This document shows positions 10,661 through 20,312 of a stretch of 64,000 nt of DNA, in pieces. This DNA is from Telopea speciosissima. Lineage: Eukaryota > Streptophyta > Magnoliopsida > Proteales > Proteaceae. The DNA lies in assembly GCF_018873765.1 (NCBI RefSeq), contig NC_057919.1, positions 24,530,698-24,594,697 of the forward strand, read 5' to 3'. Below the pieces are notes generated by a model, which was not told the origin of the DNA, searched no databases, and worked only from the letters and a program-made list of their open reading frames with translations. The first letter of the stretch is position 1; each line of letters opens with the position of its first letter. Both the position numbers and the translations under genes were made by a program.

Positions 10661-11603
10661 ATTAACATAATAGTCTTGACTGAAATAGATTTCAGTCTAT
10701 TTCTCTATTGACCGAAATAGACCAAATATGGGATGTAAACACTATCAAAAGGGATGTGATCAACAGGCTTAACTCGATTACCCTCCTTAGAAAAAATTCC
10801 AGCCTCAACAAGTACTTAGTTCAACAATGGGTCGTCAAGGTTATATGGTGCTAATTGGTGGTTTCGTGTTCTGTCCAAGTGAGTTGCTGTCTCCTCCTGG
10901 TGCTGTCTTTGTTTCATTCTGGTGGGATTGTCAGTACCCTTGCCTCCCCTTGTCGCCACATAAGGGTATCAAATTAGAACTAGAACCGAAACCGATTTCG
11001 GATCCAAATTGAACCAATTGGAATTTGGTTATCATCCGGGACTGGGATGCAAGAACTGAGTTTGGTTCGGTTTGGATCTTGTTCCATCATATATGAGAAC
11101 CAAATTTGGGTACCAAGTAGTCCCACATCGGATGTGTGAATGTGATATGTGTTGTGTATATCTTCCATTTTACGGTCCTGAAAATTGGTTAACCTTTTGG
11201 GATTGGTCTGTGGTTTGTGTGATTACACTTTCATCAAAAAAAAATTGGGTACCAAGTTATTTTGATATATTAATTATAATACTAATAATATTATAGCATT
11301 ATACTATGTATAGAGTATGTATAAATCGAGTACAAGAATCAGAACCGGAACCAAACCGAATAAGAATCAAATTTCAAAATCGAATAGGAACCGGAACCAG
11401 GACCAGAATAGAACACGTACAGGATAGAGAAGGTTTTAACTATACATCAACCATTTTAATAAGTGACCTAACTAGGCTCTGTAGCTGCGTTGAGACTTGA
11501 GTTGAGATACATAGGCCCACTGTCTAATGCAGGTAGTTCTCTTCTTTTTGTTTCATAAGTGCATAAGGTGAAACACAGGTCATGGGAAAAATTCTAAGGA
11601 TAA
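10661..11603. other. Intergenic with a partial TAAGGGTATCAA-type repeat
   Basis: A hAT-like left end TAAGGGTATCAAATTAGAAC starts near 10961, followed by GAACCGGAACC-rich sequence up to about 11410; a matching right end was not found. From 11440 a block similar to 14260-14530 begins (AAGTGACCTA...GAGATACATAGGCCCACTGT), part of the RING unit duplication. Confidence 0.45.
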
Positions 11604-11628
11604 AGAGAGAGAGAGAGAGAGAGAGAGA
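11604..11628. repeat. (AG)n microsatellite
   Basis: A pure AG run. A similar, shorter run at 14514-14526 occupies the equivalent place in the next unit of the array. Confidence 0.9.
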
Positions 11629-12072
11629 AAGAGTGGGTGATGACGATGATGCCACCAAATTTTGTGTGGTCTTCCATAGATGATGTTCATGATCGAGATG
11701 GTCGCCTTTGCTGTTCTATGTTGAGTTTGTGATGTCCCCCCACATTATTATTTTGCGATTCTTAAGGTTTCTCTGTTTAAAAAAAGCACGTGCGTGGATG
11801 GACTCAGGCAATGGAATTACAGTCTGAAGTTTCCGAGTAAATGGCCTTATTACCTGATTTTTTATTTTTTTAAAATTTCAAAAGCTTAGAGATGAACCAA
11901 TAAATGGTCTGATCCGATTGACTGACTGAAGTTGACTGAAGTAGTGGAGTAGAAGAAGACGACAGAGACTCTGAACTTAAAAAACCACCCCGTGTGGGCG
12001 GAGCGCGTGATTCTGATTCACATTACATTTATTGATGTCATTTTAGAAAACTTTATTATGATCGATCTCTAC

Positions 12073-12186
12073 TTTTTGACTGTCCCTTTTGGCAGCAGCG
12101 GCGGATTGAACATGATCGATCATTTCCAAGCGTTGTCGAGAAGCAAATGCTTATTCTTCAATTTGAAGAGTTCCTCTTATAAATAG
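12073..12186 (+). promoter_or_regulatory. Conserved promoter block of RING copy 2
   Basis: The TTTTTGACTGTCCCTTTTGG stretch followed by CAGCGGCGGATTGAA (12073-12110) matches the block of copy 1. The TATA box TATAAATAG is at 12178-12186, 80 bp before the start codon. The similarity extends about 120 bp further upstream, including CATTTATTGAT.TC.TTT. Confidence 0.6.
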
Positions 12187-12265
12187 AAACGACGAAACGT
12201 ACCATGCTTTCAAATCCTTCTTCTCTCTATCCCTTTGATTTTCCTTGCAAGTTGCATCGTATTGG

Positions 12266-12736
12266 ATGGCAGCAACAACATCATCGAAGTCAGAAGAGAG
12301 AATGTGGAGTAGGGGGTATAGGGAGAATCCGGTGGAGATAGATGGAATGTTCGACCTAGATCTCGTTCTTATTCCTCCCCAGTTGGCAGTGGAGGAGATC
12401 TCTTCAATTACTGATGGAACTCCGGCACCACCGCCGCCACTGGTTTCGGAGTTAGAGTCTCTGCTGGTATCTAATATGCCCACCGTCGTCTCCGCTTCAA
12501 CTGATGTTTGTACCATTTGTATGGAAGAATTAATCCACCACCACTCCAAACCATCACCACCACCACCATCATCATCATCAGCACCAGCAACGGAAGACCA
12601 AGAAGAAGAAGCAGGAAAAGGTAGAGGAGCAGCCAAACAGATGCCGTGCGGTCACGTCTTCCACTCGTCTTGTATCTCAACTTGGCTCTCCCTCCGTCGG
12701 TCTTGTCCTCTCTGCCGCCACCTCTTACACGGCTGA
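12266..12736 (+). CDS. RING-H2 finger protein (putative E3 ubiquitin ligase), copy 2
   Basis: Intronless gene for 156 residues, starting at the ATG that aligns with copy 1 ([14 protein letters not shown] versus MATIASRKSEERMW). The [19 protein letters not shown] region is shared with copy 3. Complete RING-H2: C82, C85, C128, H130, H133, C136, C147, C150. The insert between the second and third zinc ligands is long and repetitive (His, Pro, Ser and Glu runs), which explains the extra length over copy 1. The expected role is ubiquitin transfer with an E2 partner; the substrate is unknown. The upstream region has the shared W-box/GGCGGCGG block and a TATA box, so copies 1 and 2 may be expressed alike. 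No intron, signal peptide or membrane helix is visible. Confidence 0.85.
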   Translation: MAATTSSKSEERMWSRGYRENPVEIDGMFDLDLVLIPPQLAVEEISSITDGTPAPPPPLVSELESLLVSNMPTVVSASTDVCTICMEELIHHHSKPSPPPPSSSSAPATEDQEEEAGKGRGAAKQMPCGHVFHSSCISTWLSLRRSCPLCRHLLHG

Positions 12737-12984
12737 ATCCTGAAGCTGTGGTTTTCTTGAAAATTATCTCCTCCAGTTTCTTGGTCGGTCAGTTCCCCAG
12801 TTTCTTAAATAGGGATGGTGGACCTCATCCGGACAAAGTGTTTGGACAAAATTTTTAAGCAAATTAATACCATATATGAGATATCCATTGAAAAAATAGT
12901 GACAATCACCATGTAATCGTGTATGGTGATAATAAATTCTCATCAATATTCTTTTAAATATAGGAATCTTTCCATCAATCTACA

Positions 12985-14225
12985 ATATGGTATATAATTG
13001 ATAACTTCTTCAACTACATTAGGGCTGTAGCCGGTAAGCAACCTTTTAATAACAAATATAAAATCCATTTAACAATTGAGGTTTACTGATCAATACGTCA
13101 ACTCTAATCACATCTGTTTTTTTTGTTTTTTTTTTTTATCTCCCTTTTTAGTATTTATTGACTCCAATCACATCCAATCGAATTGAAAACAAACATGATT
13201 CAATTCCTATGGATGCTTTTGACTCTTTTTTACATGATCCAATATGAATATATTTTTTTGCCAGCAAAGGTAAATATTAAACAAAAAGAATGATGTACAG
13301 AGTCATAGTCCAGGCATTTTGCACACCTTGACAAATAATATAGCAACGTCTCTCCCCCCCCCCTCCTACCTTCGGCAATGCCATCAACAAGTAGAGAAGC
13401 CGATCTGTATCTCTAAGGTCACCTTCAACATACTCATCAGCAGCCTAAAAATAGGTGCAATGACAACGGCACTTTTGGCGGAAAAATGACGGTGTTTTTG
13501 AAAAACGCAGTTGAAGATGCCTATTTGACTATGTTTTATATAAAACACCATCATTGATACCAGCCATGTGATTCATGTTCCTCTTTCGTGCATCTTTCCA
13601 TGTGTTTAATTGGTGTGCATCATTTTATTCTGCCAACACGTGAGGGGGAATATTGAAATCCCATACCCAAATATTCATATCTTTAATTGATGCTTTCATA
13701 CACTTACGGAACTATGTTCACATAGGGTTAAAATTTCTTGATAAAGAAGAATAGGTAAGCTTTGTGAACAATAAGATTAATGTGGGTCGCACATTTTATA
13801 AATTAACATCTTAGAATAAGAAGAAGTATCCGTCACATGTGTGGGATGAAGATACGGGATTTTGTTTGACTTGGAGGGACCGTATCAGGGGTTTCAGGAA
13901 TCCATCATTTTCTTAAAAGTCTTTTTTAAGGGAGAAAGAACAAGAATGCTGACCGGTGTTGTGTGTGGCAGGGCATGTACCTATGCCTAGACATAGTCTA
14001 ATGCAAAAAGACTACTGCACCCCTGGAAAGATGGAAAGGCCATGGGTGCTCAATTTCTTAAAAGTCTTCCATGAAAATTTGGTAAATACGCCCAAGCTTT
14101 GTGAACATATTGCTGCCAAACTCATTATATAATTAAAATTTTAATTTAATCTAACATTGTCATATGTATTTAGATGATGCTCTACAACTTTAAGTGAAGA
14201 ATAAGATCTTTCAAAATAAACAAAA
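12985..14225 (+). repeat. Downstream block of the RING array, copy B
   Basis: The longest copy of the block seen at 943-1680 and 7376-8000. Landmarks are ACTTCTTCAACTACA, GTCAACTCTAATCACAT, GAGGGGGAATATTGAAATCC, GGAGGGACCGTATCAGGG and AAGATCTTTCAAA. A different short repeat (CTGACCGGTGTTGTGTGTGG to CCATGGGTGC, 13925-14060) is inserted in it. 13260-13460, read on the - strand, may be the tail of an old retroelement. No gene seen. Confidence 0.55.
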
Positions 14226-14259
14226 TAAATTTATTTGTTTGTGTTCATAGAGAGGGTTT

Positions 14260-14530
14260 TAACATAAATCGATCATTTTAAATAAGTGACCTATGCTCTG
14301 GCTGAGTTGAGATGCATAGGCCCACTGTATTATGCAAGTAGCTCTATCTCCTTTTTGTTCCATAAATGCTTTTCCTTGCACTGTTAATTGCATCAGGTGA
14401 AACACATGTCATCCCTGCATAGGTGAGCAAACCACCTTCTCAATTTGACATGTTGCAAGGAGTCTGAGACCCATTTGAAAATTTTGATTTAGTGCCAACA
14501 AATGTTGTTAATGAGAGAGAGAGAGAATAA
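14260..14530 (+). repeat. Upstream block of the decayed RING unit
   Basis: Similar to 11440-11640 (AAGTGACCTA, GAGATGCATAGGCCCACTGT, AGGTGAAACACA.GTCAT) and to 17985-18400 (GACATGTTGCAAGGAGTCT, AAATGTTGTTAATGAGAGA). This shows that whole units, not only the genes, were duplicated. Confidence 0.55.
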
Positions 14531-14702
14531 TGATGATGATGCCACCTGTTATATTATAAAATGGTCAACCAATAATAACATGACATGTGGTGTCTAAGAA
14601 AGAAGCTACTCTCTAAAGTCCGAGGGGTTGTACCCTCACGGGCCTTTACCTGATTTTGTTATGAAAAGTGAAAAGCTTAGAGATGAGCCACATAAGGTTC
14701 CT

Positions 14703-14842
14703 TGTCTGGTTAGGTTCGTAGGTTCCTCTCATAAGGAATTGAAAATGACGATCTCATCCTTTGCCAGAACACATTGCCTGGGTGGGATGAGATCATCATT
14801 TTCACCTTCTCTATGAGAGGAACCTACGAACCTGACCGAACA
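14703..14842. mobile_element. Hairpin element H3
   Basis: The left arm TAGGTTCGTAGGTTCCTCTCA pairs with the right arm near 14811-14832. The core GAAAATGACGATCTCATCC...GCCTGGGTGGGAT aligns with the cores of H5-H7. Its right end inverted, GATTATTGTTCGG, resembles the common terminus. No clear target duplication. Confidence 0.6.
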
Positions 14843-15103
14843 ATAATCTGAGAGGAGAAAAATTCCAATAAAAGATGCGGTTGGCTGAAATAGTGGAGTA
14901 AGCAATTAGTTGATCATTAATAATAAAAAAAAGAGGAAGAAGGAGAAGGAGAGAGAAAGAGAGATGTAGAACTTTGAACTTAAAAACTAAGCCCCGAAAT
15001 ATCCCCGAAGCAGGAGGACCGTCTGATCCCGTGTGAGCGCACGGAGCACGTGTTTCTGATTAAAATTACATTGATTTCAAAAATCTTAATCATTATGATC
15101 TCT

Positions 15104-15283
15104 ACTTTTTGACTGCTAGTTTTGGCGGCGGTTTGAATAAGATTTACGACCTTCCCTTCTTTCCAAACCAAGTTGCCCAAGTGGCTGAGGAGAGGTCTAA
15201 GCCTCTTCCACTCGTCTTGTATATCAGCATGGCTCTCCCTCCGTCGCTCCTGTCCTCTCTGCCGCCGCCTCTTTCTCAGATGA
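15104..15283 (+). pseudogene. Decayed RING-H2 copy (promoter joined to last part of RING domain)
   Basis: The conserved promoter block (TTTTTGACTGCTAGTTTTGG then CGGCGGTTTGAA) at 15104-15137 is followed after only about 65 bp by sequence coding [20 protein letters not shown] and a stop at 15281-15283. The TATA box, start codon, N-terminal region and the first three to four zinc ligands are missing, so an internal deletion removed most of the gene. What remains is close to copies 1 and 2, which suggests a fairly recent loss. It cannot encode a working RING. Confidence 0.8.
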
Positions 15284-15572
15284 AGTCTAGCCATGCCCTT
15301 AATTAATTAATTCTTCCTTTTCTTATGTTCTTTCCCTTTTCCATCGTTGTTCGTTTTTATTCAAAGCCTGCATAGTGCTAATAAAAGTAACAAATGGTTG
15401 CCTCTCACATGTATGTCACTTGTATGTATACGTGCAGAAGGTCAAAATTTTGCTGCTATGCCTAGGAATGTTCCTCCTACAAGGCTGCAGCCAAGGAAAT
15501 GGAATAATTCACTACCTCTTTGGGTTCATAAATACCCTCCTAGGTTTTAGTATTTTCTAAAATTCCCTTTTA

Positions 15573-15881
15573 GGCTATGTTTGGTTGCAAGGAGAATTAA
15601 AGGGAAGGGAAGGAAAATGAAAAATTTTAAACCTTAATAAGAAACTTTTGTAATAATTATCCCATGTGATTGTATAAACTACTTAAATTTCATACAATAT
15701 TTAGTAATGATATATTTTACATGTAATTTTTATTTTAGTAAAGTGAAATTTAATAACCAAATATGGAATGATTTGGAGTAATTGATATAGTCACATGGGA
15801 TAATAATTACAAAAGTTTCGTATTTAAGTTTGAAAATTTCACTTTCCTTCCCTTTAATTTCCCTTGCAACCAAACGGAGCC
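15573..15881. mobile_element. Tourist-like MITE (PIF/Harbinger)
   Basis: Flanked by TTA at 15570-15572 and 15882-15884. The ends are GGCTATGTTTGGTTGCAAGG and CCTTGCAACCAAACGGAGCC. The inverted repeat continues far inward (AACTTTTGTAATAATTATCCC pairs with its complement near 15803-15823), so the whole 309 bp can fold. A TTA duplication with GGC ends is typical of Tourist elements. Confidence 0.85.
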
Positions 15882-16009
15882 TTAAGATTCCATTTCCTTG
15901 GCTGTTAGCCTTGTAGCAGGAACAAAATTTCGTCCAATTCTTATAATATCATGTATGCCTAACCACGTGTACCACACACGTGGAAAGATATGTAACTGAC
16001 CTTAGGGAC

Positions 16010-16545
16010 AAAATATTCATCATCGATGGAGGCATGATATGAGGTACATATGCCCTGGAAGTGGGGAAAGCTTGAGCAATGTCTTCTTTGTCCGTGAGAG
16101 TTAGGCCTTGATGGTTGAGGGTAGAAATTCTATTGCGGGCCCTTCTGTGGAGAGTGGTTAGATGGAAGAAACGAGTGTTGGAATCACCATTAACAATCCA
16201 ACTAACTCTCGATTTTTGCTTTCACATCTTCTCTTCTTGGACTATATTGCGCTTCAAATCTGCAATGACTTGTTTTTCATGAAGATACCATCATTTTTCT
16301 CTGAGATGATGAGGAATTGATTGCAGCTCATTAAGAAGGGTGTGGAGAAGGCTAATCCGGTGATGAAGTCTGCCCACCTCGTGTCGATTCCACTTACAAA
16401 GAACTTTGGTGAGGTTGAAGAGCTTCTGTAGGAGGATATGAGATGGAGATTCGGAGGCTTGAACGGTCCAAGCCTGGGTGACGAGGTCATGGAAGGAGGG
16501 TTCATGAACCCAGAAAGCTTCAAAGCGGAAAGACCTAGGAAGGGA
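16010..16545 (-). pseudogene. L1-type LINE remnant (linker between endonuclease and reverse transcriptase)
   Basis: Read on the - strand it codes pieces such as RFEAFWVHEPSFHDLV, KVLCKWNRHEVG and QKSRVSWIVNGDSNTRFFHL. The last matches the very common plant LINE motif KSR..W...GD.NT.FFH that precedes the RT domain. The frame is interrupted by stops. The neighbouring RT domain is not present. Confidence 0.75.
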
Positions 16546-16688
16546 AGGTTGTTGGGTTCCTGAACTTTTCTGCTACAAGTGTAGCAGCAAAATTTTTTCC
16601 GTGGCTCTTGTTTTATCTTCTTCTCCCTCCCTTCCATGTTTTTTTTTTTTTTGGGTGCTCCCATGTTAAAGAATAGGACATTATATCA

Positions 16689-16716
<28 letters not shown>
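16689..16716. repeat. (TA)n microsatellite
   Basis: A simple AT/TA run. Confidence 0.9.
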
Positions 16717-16720
<4 letters not shown>

Positions 16721-16798
16721 ATATAAAAAAATGTGGGTGACATTTAAAGTTTTTAATGTACATATTATATCAATATATATTTTATAGTATAACTTAAA

Positions 16799-16989
16799 TC
16801 AGGGTCGGGCCGGGCCGAGCCAAGCTTAGCCTGAGGCCTCAACCCTAACCCGACCTAACCCTGACTCATGATTATAAATTTTCAGCCTTGACCCGCCCCT
16901 CAGGGCCAAATATCTCAGCCCAAGCCCTGTTCGGGCTCAGGGAGGGCCAGTGCATGTTTAGGCCGATAGGACCAAACTTGCACCCCTTA
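16799..16989. mobile_element. Fragment of GGGTTGGGCC-type hAT-like element
   Basis: GGTCGGGCCGGGCCGAGCC, then AACCCTAACCC, and an end CTTGCACCCCTTA close to the right end of 2822-3326. The left end is missing. Confidence 0.6.
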
Positions 16990-17490
16990 CCCCCTCACAT
17001 ATCACTGATCATGTGAAGGGTGATATGTCATAAATGTCCCTCTATCTTTTGTCAAATTCCAAAAGGGGTTCTCTTATTCGTTCGAAATTGCACTCAGCCA
17101 GTGTTTGAAACCCTCTCCCTTTACCAATATATCTTTATATAGGGTTTGGAATCTTGAGAATATCAGATTAAGAGTTATGAGAAAATGATGTTTTTAGCCT
17201 TAAAAGCATTCACAATACAAAAATAAAATAAAAAATGAGGGTATTGGGTAAGAAAACTTAGGTTCCAAATCATTTTGTCATGTGGTAGCATGATTTGAGG
17301 TATTGGTATCAGATTGGTTGTATTGGGTGATCTGTTTTGATATCGACACAGGTAGATCTTATATCGATGGAACAATACAGACTAAGGATAAAACAGTCAA
17401 TAACTTAACTTTTTAAGAAAACCAGAGGCAAAATTGTCCAATACAACTAATTTGTATCAATTTCCAAAATTGTCCAATACGGGCCAAACC

Positions 17491-17645
17491 CATATCTCAG
17501 TTCAATCCAACATTGTAATATATCAAGATAATGCTTCTATATGAAGAATAGGACATTACATCAACTACCAAGATATTGCTTAATTATATATTTCAATTAT
17601 CTTGATATATTATAGTGTTGGATTGAACTAAGAGGTTGAGATATA
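17491..17645. repeat. Short inverted duplication
   Basis: ATCTCAGTTCAATCCAACAT...AATATATCAAGATAAT (17493-17532) recurs inverted at 17597-17645 with a few changes. One arm belongs to the block seen at 1600-1640 and 14145-14180, so this is an inverted duplication inside a RING unit. Confidence 0.6.
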
Positions 17646-17817
17646 TAGGGCGGGGCCAATGTATTATTATACAAGCTCTCAAGTTCCACTGGGCTGACCC
17701 ATTAATTAACATTAATTAGGTGACCTACGATCTTCTGAAATTCAGTTTAGTTAGGTAAGGCCATATAAAATATAAATATGTGTTTGATTAATTATTGGAT
17801 CGATCAACATACCTAGC

Positions 17818-17964
17818 GAATCGTTATCTTCTCCTGTCCGCTGCCCGGACAGGACCGTGCTATCCCCTCACATGGGGGTGCGAAATGACGACCTAACCCC
17901 CTGCTCGGGTGAGGTTAAATTGTCATTTTGCTCCCCCATGTGAGGGGACAGCACGGTCCTGTCC
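17818..17964. mobile_element. Hairpin element H4 with perfect 9-bp target duplication
   Basis: The flanks ATACCTAGC at 17809-17817 and 17965-17973 are identical. The left end is GAATCGTTATCTTCTCC. Stem: GGACAGGACCGTGCTATCCC and its complement at 17945-17964. Core: GAAATGACGACCTAACCCCC then TGCTCGGGTGAGG. The right end lacks the terminal 29 bp present on the left, yet the duplication is exact, so the shortened end seems to have been present at insertion. Confidence 0.85.
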
Positions 17965-18016
17965 ATACCTAGCACTTGTATGACATGTTGCAAGGAGTCT
18001 AGACCTATCTGGAATG

Positions 18017-18183
18017 GAATCATTATCCCCTCCAATTCACTGCCCCCTCCAATTCCTCCAATTCCTCACATGAGGGTGGAAATGACCACCCAACCCCTCC
18101 CCAAAAACACTATCCAAGGTGGGATCCACTCCCCCCTATTAGAGGAATTGGAGATGCCCGCGAATTGGAGGTGATAATTATTC
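18017..18183. mobile_element. Hairpin element H5 with perfect 9-bp target duplication
   Basis: The flanks TCTGGAATG at 18008-18016 and 18184-18192 are identical. The ends are GAATCATTATCCCCTCC and (inverted) GAATAATTATCACCTCC. The stem repeats CTCCAATTC; the core is GGAAATGACCACCCAACCCC...GGTGGGATCCACTCC. Without it, the flanks join to sequence seen in the equivalent block at 14450-14500. Confidence 0.85.
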
Positions 18184-18206
18184 TCTGGAATGCTACCAAA
18201 TGTTGT

Positions 18207-18369
18207 GATCTTTATCGTCTCCATTTATCTGCCCCTCCATTTCCTCTCATAGGGGGTGGAAATGACCACCCTACCCCCTGCCCAAACACTGCCCGGGTGG
18301 GGTCCACTCCCTTTGATAGATGAAATGGAGGAAATGGAGGGACAGATAAATGGAGACGACAATTTTCCC
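18207..18369. mobile_element. Hairpin element H6 with 9-bp target duplication
   Basis: The flanks AAATGTTGT (18198-18206) and AAGTGTTGT (18370-18378) differ once. The left end is GATCTTTATCGTCTCC; the stem CGTCTCCATTTATCTG pairs with CAGATAAATGGAGACG. The core GGAAATGACCACCCTACCCC...GGGTGGGGTCCACTCC is the best preserved of the family. Confidence 0.8.
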
Positions 18370-18378
18370 AAGTGTTGT

Positions 18379-19004
18379 TAATAAGAGAAAGATTCTGTGG
18401 AGTTGTGAGTCAGAAGAGAATCGTGTTGCAATCTTCTTGTATATTACTATATTGAGTGGCAGAGGATTAGAGAAAATGGAAATTCAAGAAGACGAGAAGG
18501 TGAAGGGTAAAATTCATTATCTCACTGAGATTGATGTAAAAGTGTTATATCTAAATTTACATAGATGTCTTTCATTTTTTTATTATTTAATTTCTCATTT
18601 AATTGCTTGTGAATTGATAAGGCTATTTTAGAATAATAAAACTGAAAAATCCATATGCTCATTCAATCAGCTTTCAAATGGATTTGGATAGTTTATGGAA
18701 ACTACTTTTTTGAAAACGAATTCCTCTAAACTAATATGAAAAAAAAACCAAATATGAATTTTCGACTACTAATTTACGCCCTCAGGCATTATAATTGAAA
18801 ATAAAAGACCAGGAGAAGGTCAAGATTGGGTTTTCCCGCCAAGATTATGTTTGAAAAGCAGAAAAATAATTTTTTTTTTAAAAAAAATGATAGAATAATG
18901 ATGAAATAAATTTATGCACTCAATCAGCCTAGTCGTTGGATGCTCATTGGTCATGCGCCTCATTGGAGAGGATCCGGATTCGATGGTCCTTGGGACCCCA
19001 CGTC
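18379..19004. other. Intergenic, nothing recognised
   Basis: Start of the block equivalent to 14500-14530 (GTTGTTAATAAGAGAAAG), then AT-rich sequence with no domain-bearing frame. Confidence 0.4.
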
Positions 19005-19274
19005 TAGGGATGTAAATGAATAGCCGAAATCCGTTTTCGTATTCGTGTCCGTGTCCATTTAGCACTATCCGAATCCATTCGAAAATTAAATAGATACAGA
19101 TACGAATAGGATATAGCTATCCGAAAAACTATATTTACATGTAAACGAATAAAATATCCGATCCGAATCCGTGTTCGTATCCGTTTAGCATTATTCGAAT
19201 CCGTCCACAAGCTAATCGGATGCGAATGCTATTATAGCACTATTCGAGCCGAATCCAATCTGTTTACATCCCTA
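19005..19274. mobile_element. hAT-like MITE
   Basis: The ends TAGGGATGTAAATGAATAG and CTGTTTACATCCCTA are inverted repeats. The interior repeats ATTCG.ATCCG motifs. Flanking 8-mers do not match well. Confidence 0.6.
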
Positions 19275-19544
19275 GCCCTAACCCCACTGCCCCCATTTGG
19301 GTCCTCTGGATTCCAGGTGGGTGGGCATGGTTTGTACGAGGACGTGAGCCGGACTCGTAAAAAATGGATGTCATGAGAACCAATGAAGATTCTAATTGTA
19401 TGGCCTCCACTTGAGAGTTCATCGATCAATTTCTTGTGGGGTTCTGACAGGTCACGGTGCCCTCAAGTTGGGTACTCTCAAGCTCAAGTTAAGCTCTCTC
19501 AGTTAGATGCCCTGAAGTTAGGTCACCTAAACCATCCTTATAAC

Positions 19545-19790
19545 TGTAAGGGTGTGAATTATATAAATCGAAACTGTTTACGAAAATCAAACCAAATCGT
19601 TTACAAATCAATCCGATTAATTTTTAAAAGTGAAACCGTTTCTTAAACCATTCGGTTCGATTTTGGACCAATAAACTTTGCGGCATACAACCCAAGAGTT
19701 TAATTCTGGTTTCTACCCTTCCTAGTTCCTACCTTGAATTGAACCAAAACCTAACCGACTAATCCGAATCCAACCAATTGACACATAACT
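19545..19790. mobile_element. Partial hAT-like element (AACCGTTT type)
   Basis: The left end TAAGGGTGTGAATTATATAA and AACCG/CGGTT-rich interior resemble 58897-59469. The right end is degenerate (CCAATTGACACATAA). Confidence 0.45.
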
Positions 19791-19916
19791 CATTTCAACC
19801 AATACCACTGTGAGTGTCAGACCCATCTATGTCGCTCTCTTTAATTCCTTATATATCCCTGCAAGTTGCATTGTATTGCATGGCCACGACAACTTCAGGA
19901 AAGCCCTGAGGAGAAA

Positions 19917-20312
19917 ATGTGGAATGGGAATGGGCAGAATCCAATGGAGATGGCGGATGGAAGGTTCGATCTGGGTCTTGTTCTTGTCCCGCCCCAGTTG
20001 GCAGTGGATGAGATCTCCTCAATTACTGATGGAACTCCGGCGCCGCCGCCGTCAGAATCACAGTCTCTGGTATCCATTAATATACCCACTGTCGTCTCCT
20101 CTTCACCTGATCATGTTTGTCCCGTTTGCATGGAAGAATTAACCCATGACCACCACTCCCAACCACCACCAACAGCAACAGAAGAAGAAGAAGAAGGCAG
20201 AGGAGAAGCCAAACAGATGCCGTGCGGTCACGTATTTCACTCGTTTTGTATATCCGTTTGGCTTTCCCTCCGTGGCTCTTGTCCTCTCTGCCGTCACCTC
20301 TTTCTCTGCTGA
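19917..20312 (+). CDS. RING-H2 finger protein, copy 3 with start-side frameshift
   Basis: The ATG that aligns with the starts of copies 1 and 2 (19880) is out of frame: AAGCCCTGAGG carries one base more than AAGTCTGAGG in copy 1, giving a stop after nine codons. The next in-frame ATG (19917, the MW pair conserved in all copies) opens 131 residues with [19 protein letters not shown] and a complete RING-H2: C68, C71, C103, H105, H108, C111, C122, C125. The zinc-binding part is therefore intact and a shortened protein could be made. The shared promoter block is absent upstream; a TTATATATCC sequence at 19849 may serve as TATA box. It could be a working divergent copy or an early pseudogene. Confidence 0.65.
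   Translation: MWNGNGQNPMEMADGRFDLGLVLVPPQLAVDEISSITDGTPAPPPSESQSLVSINIPTVVSSSPDHVCPVCMEELTHDHHSQPPPTATEEEEEGRGEAKQMPCGHVFHSFCISVWLSLRGSCPLCRHLFLC

Noticed and set aside
12151..12636. 161-codon frame on the - strand over RING copy 2
   Set aside because: Antisense shadow of the RING gene; composition follows the mirrored CAC/GAA runs.
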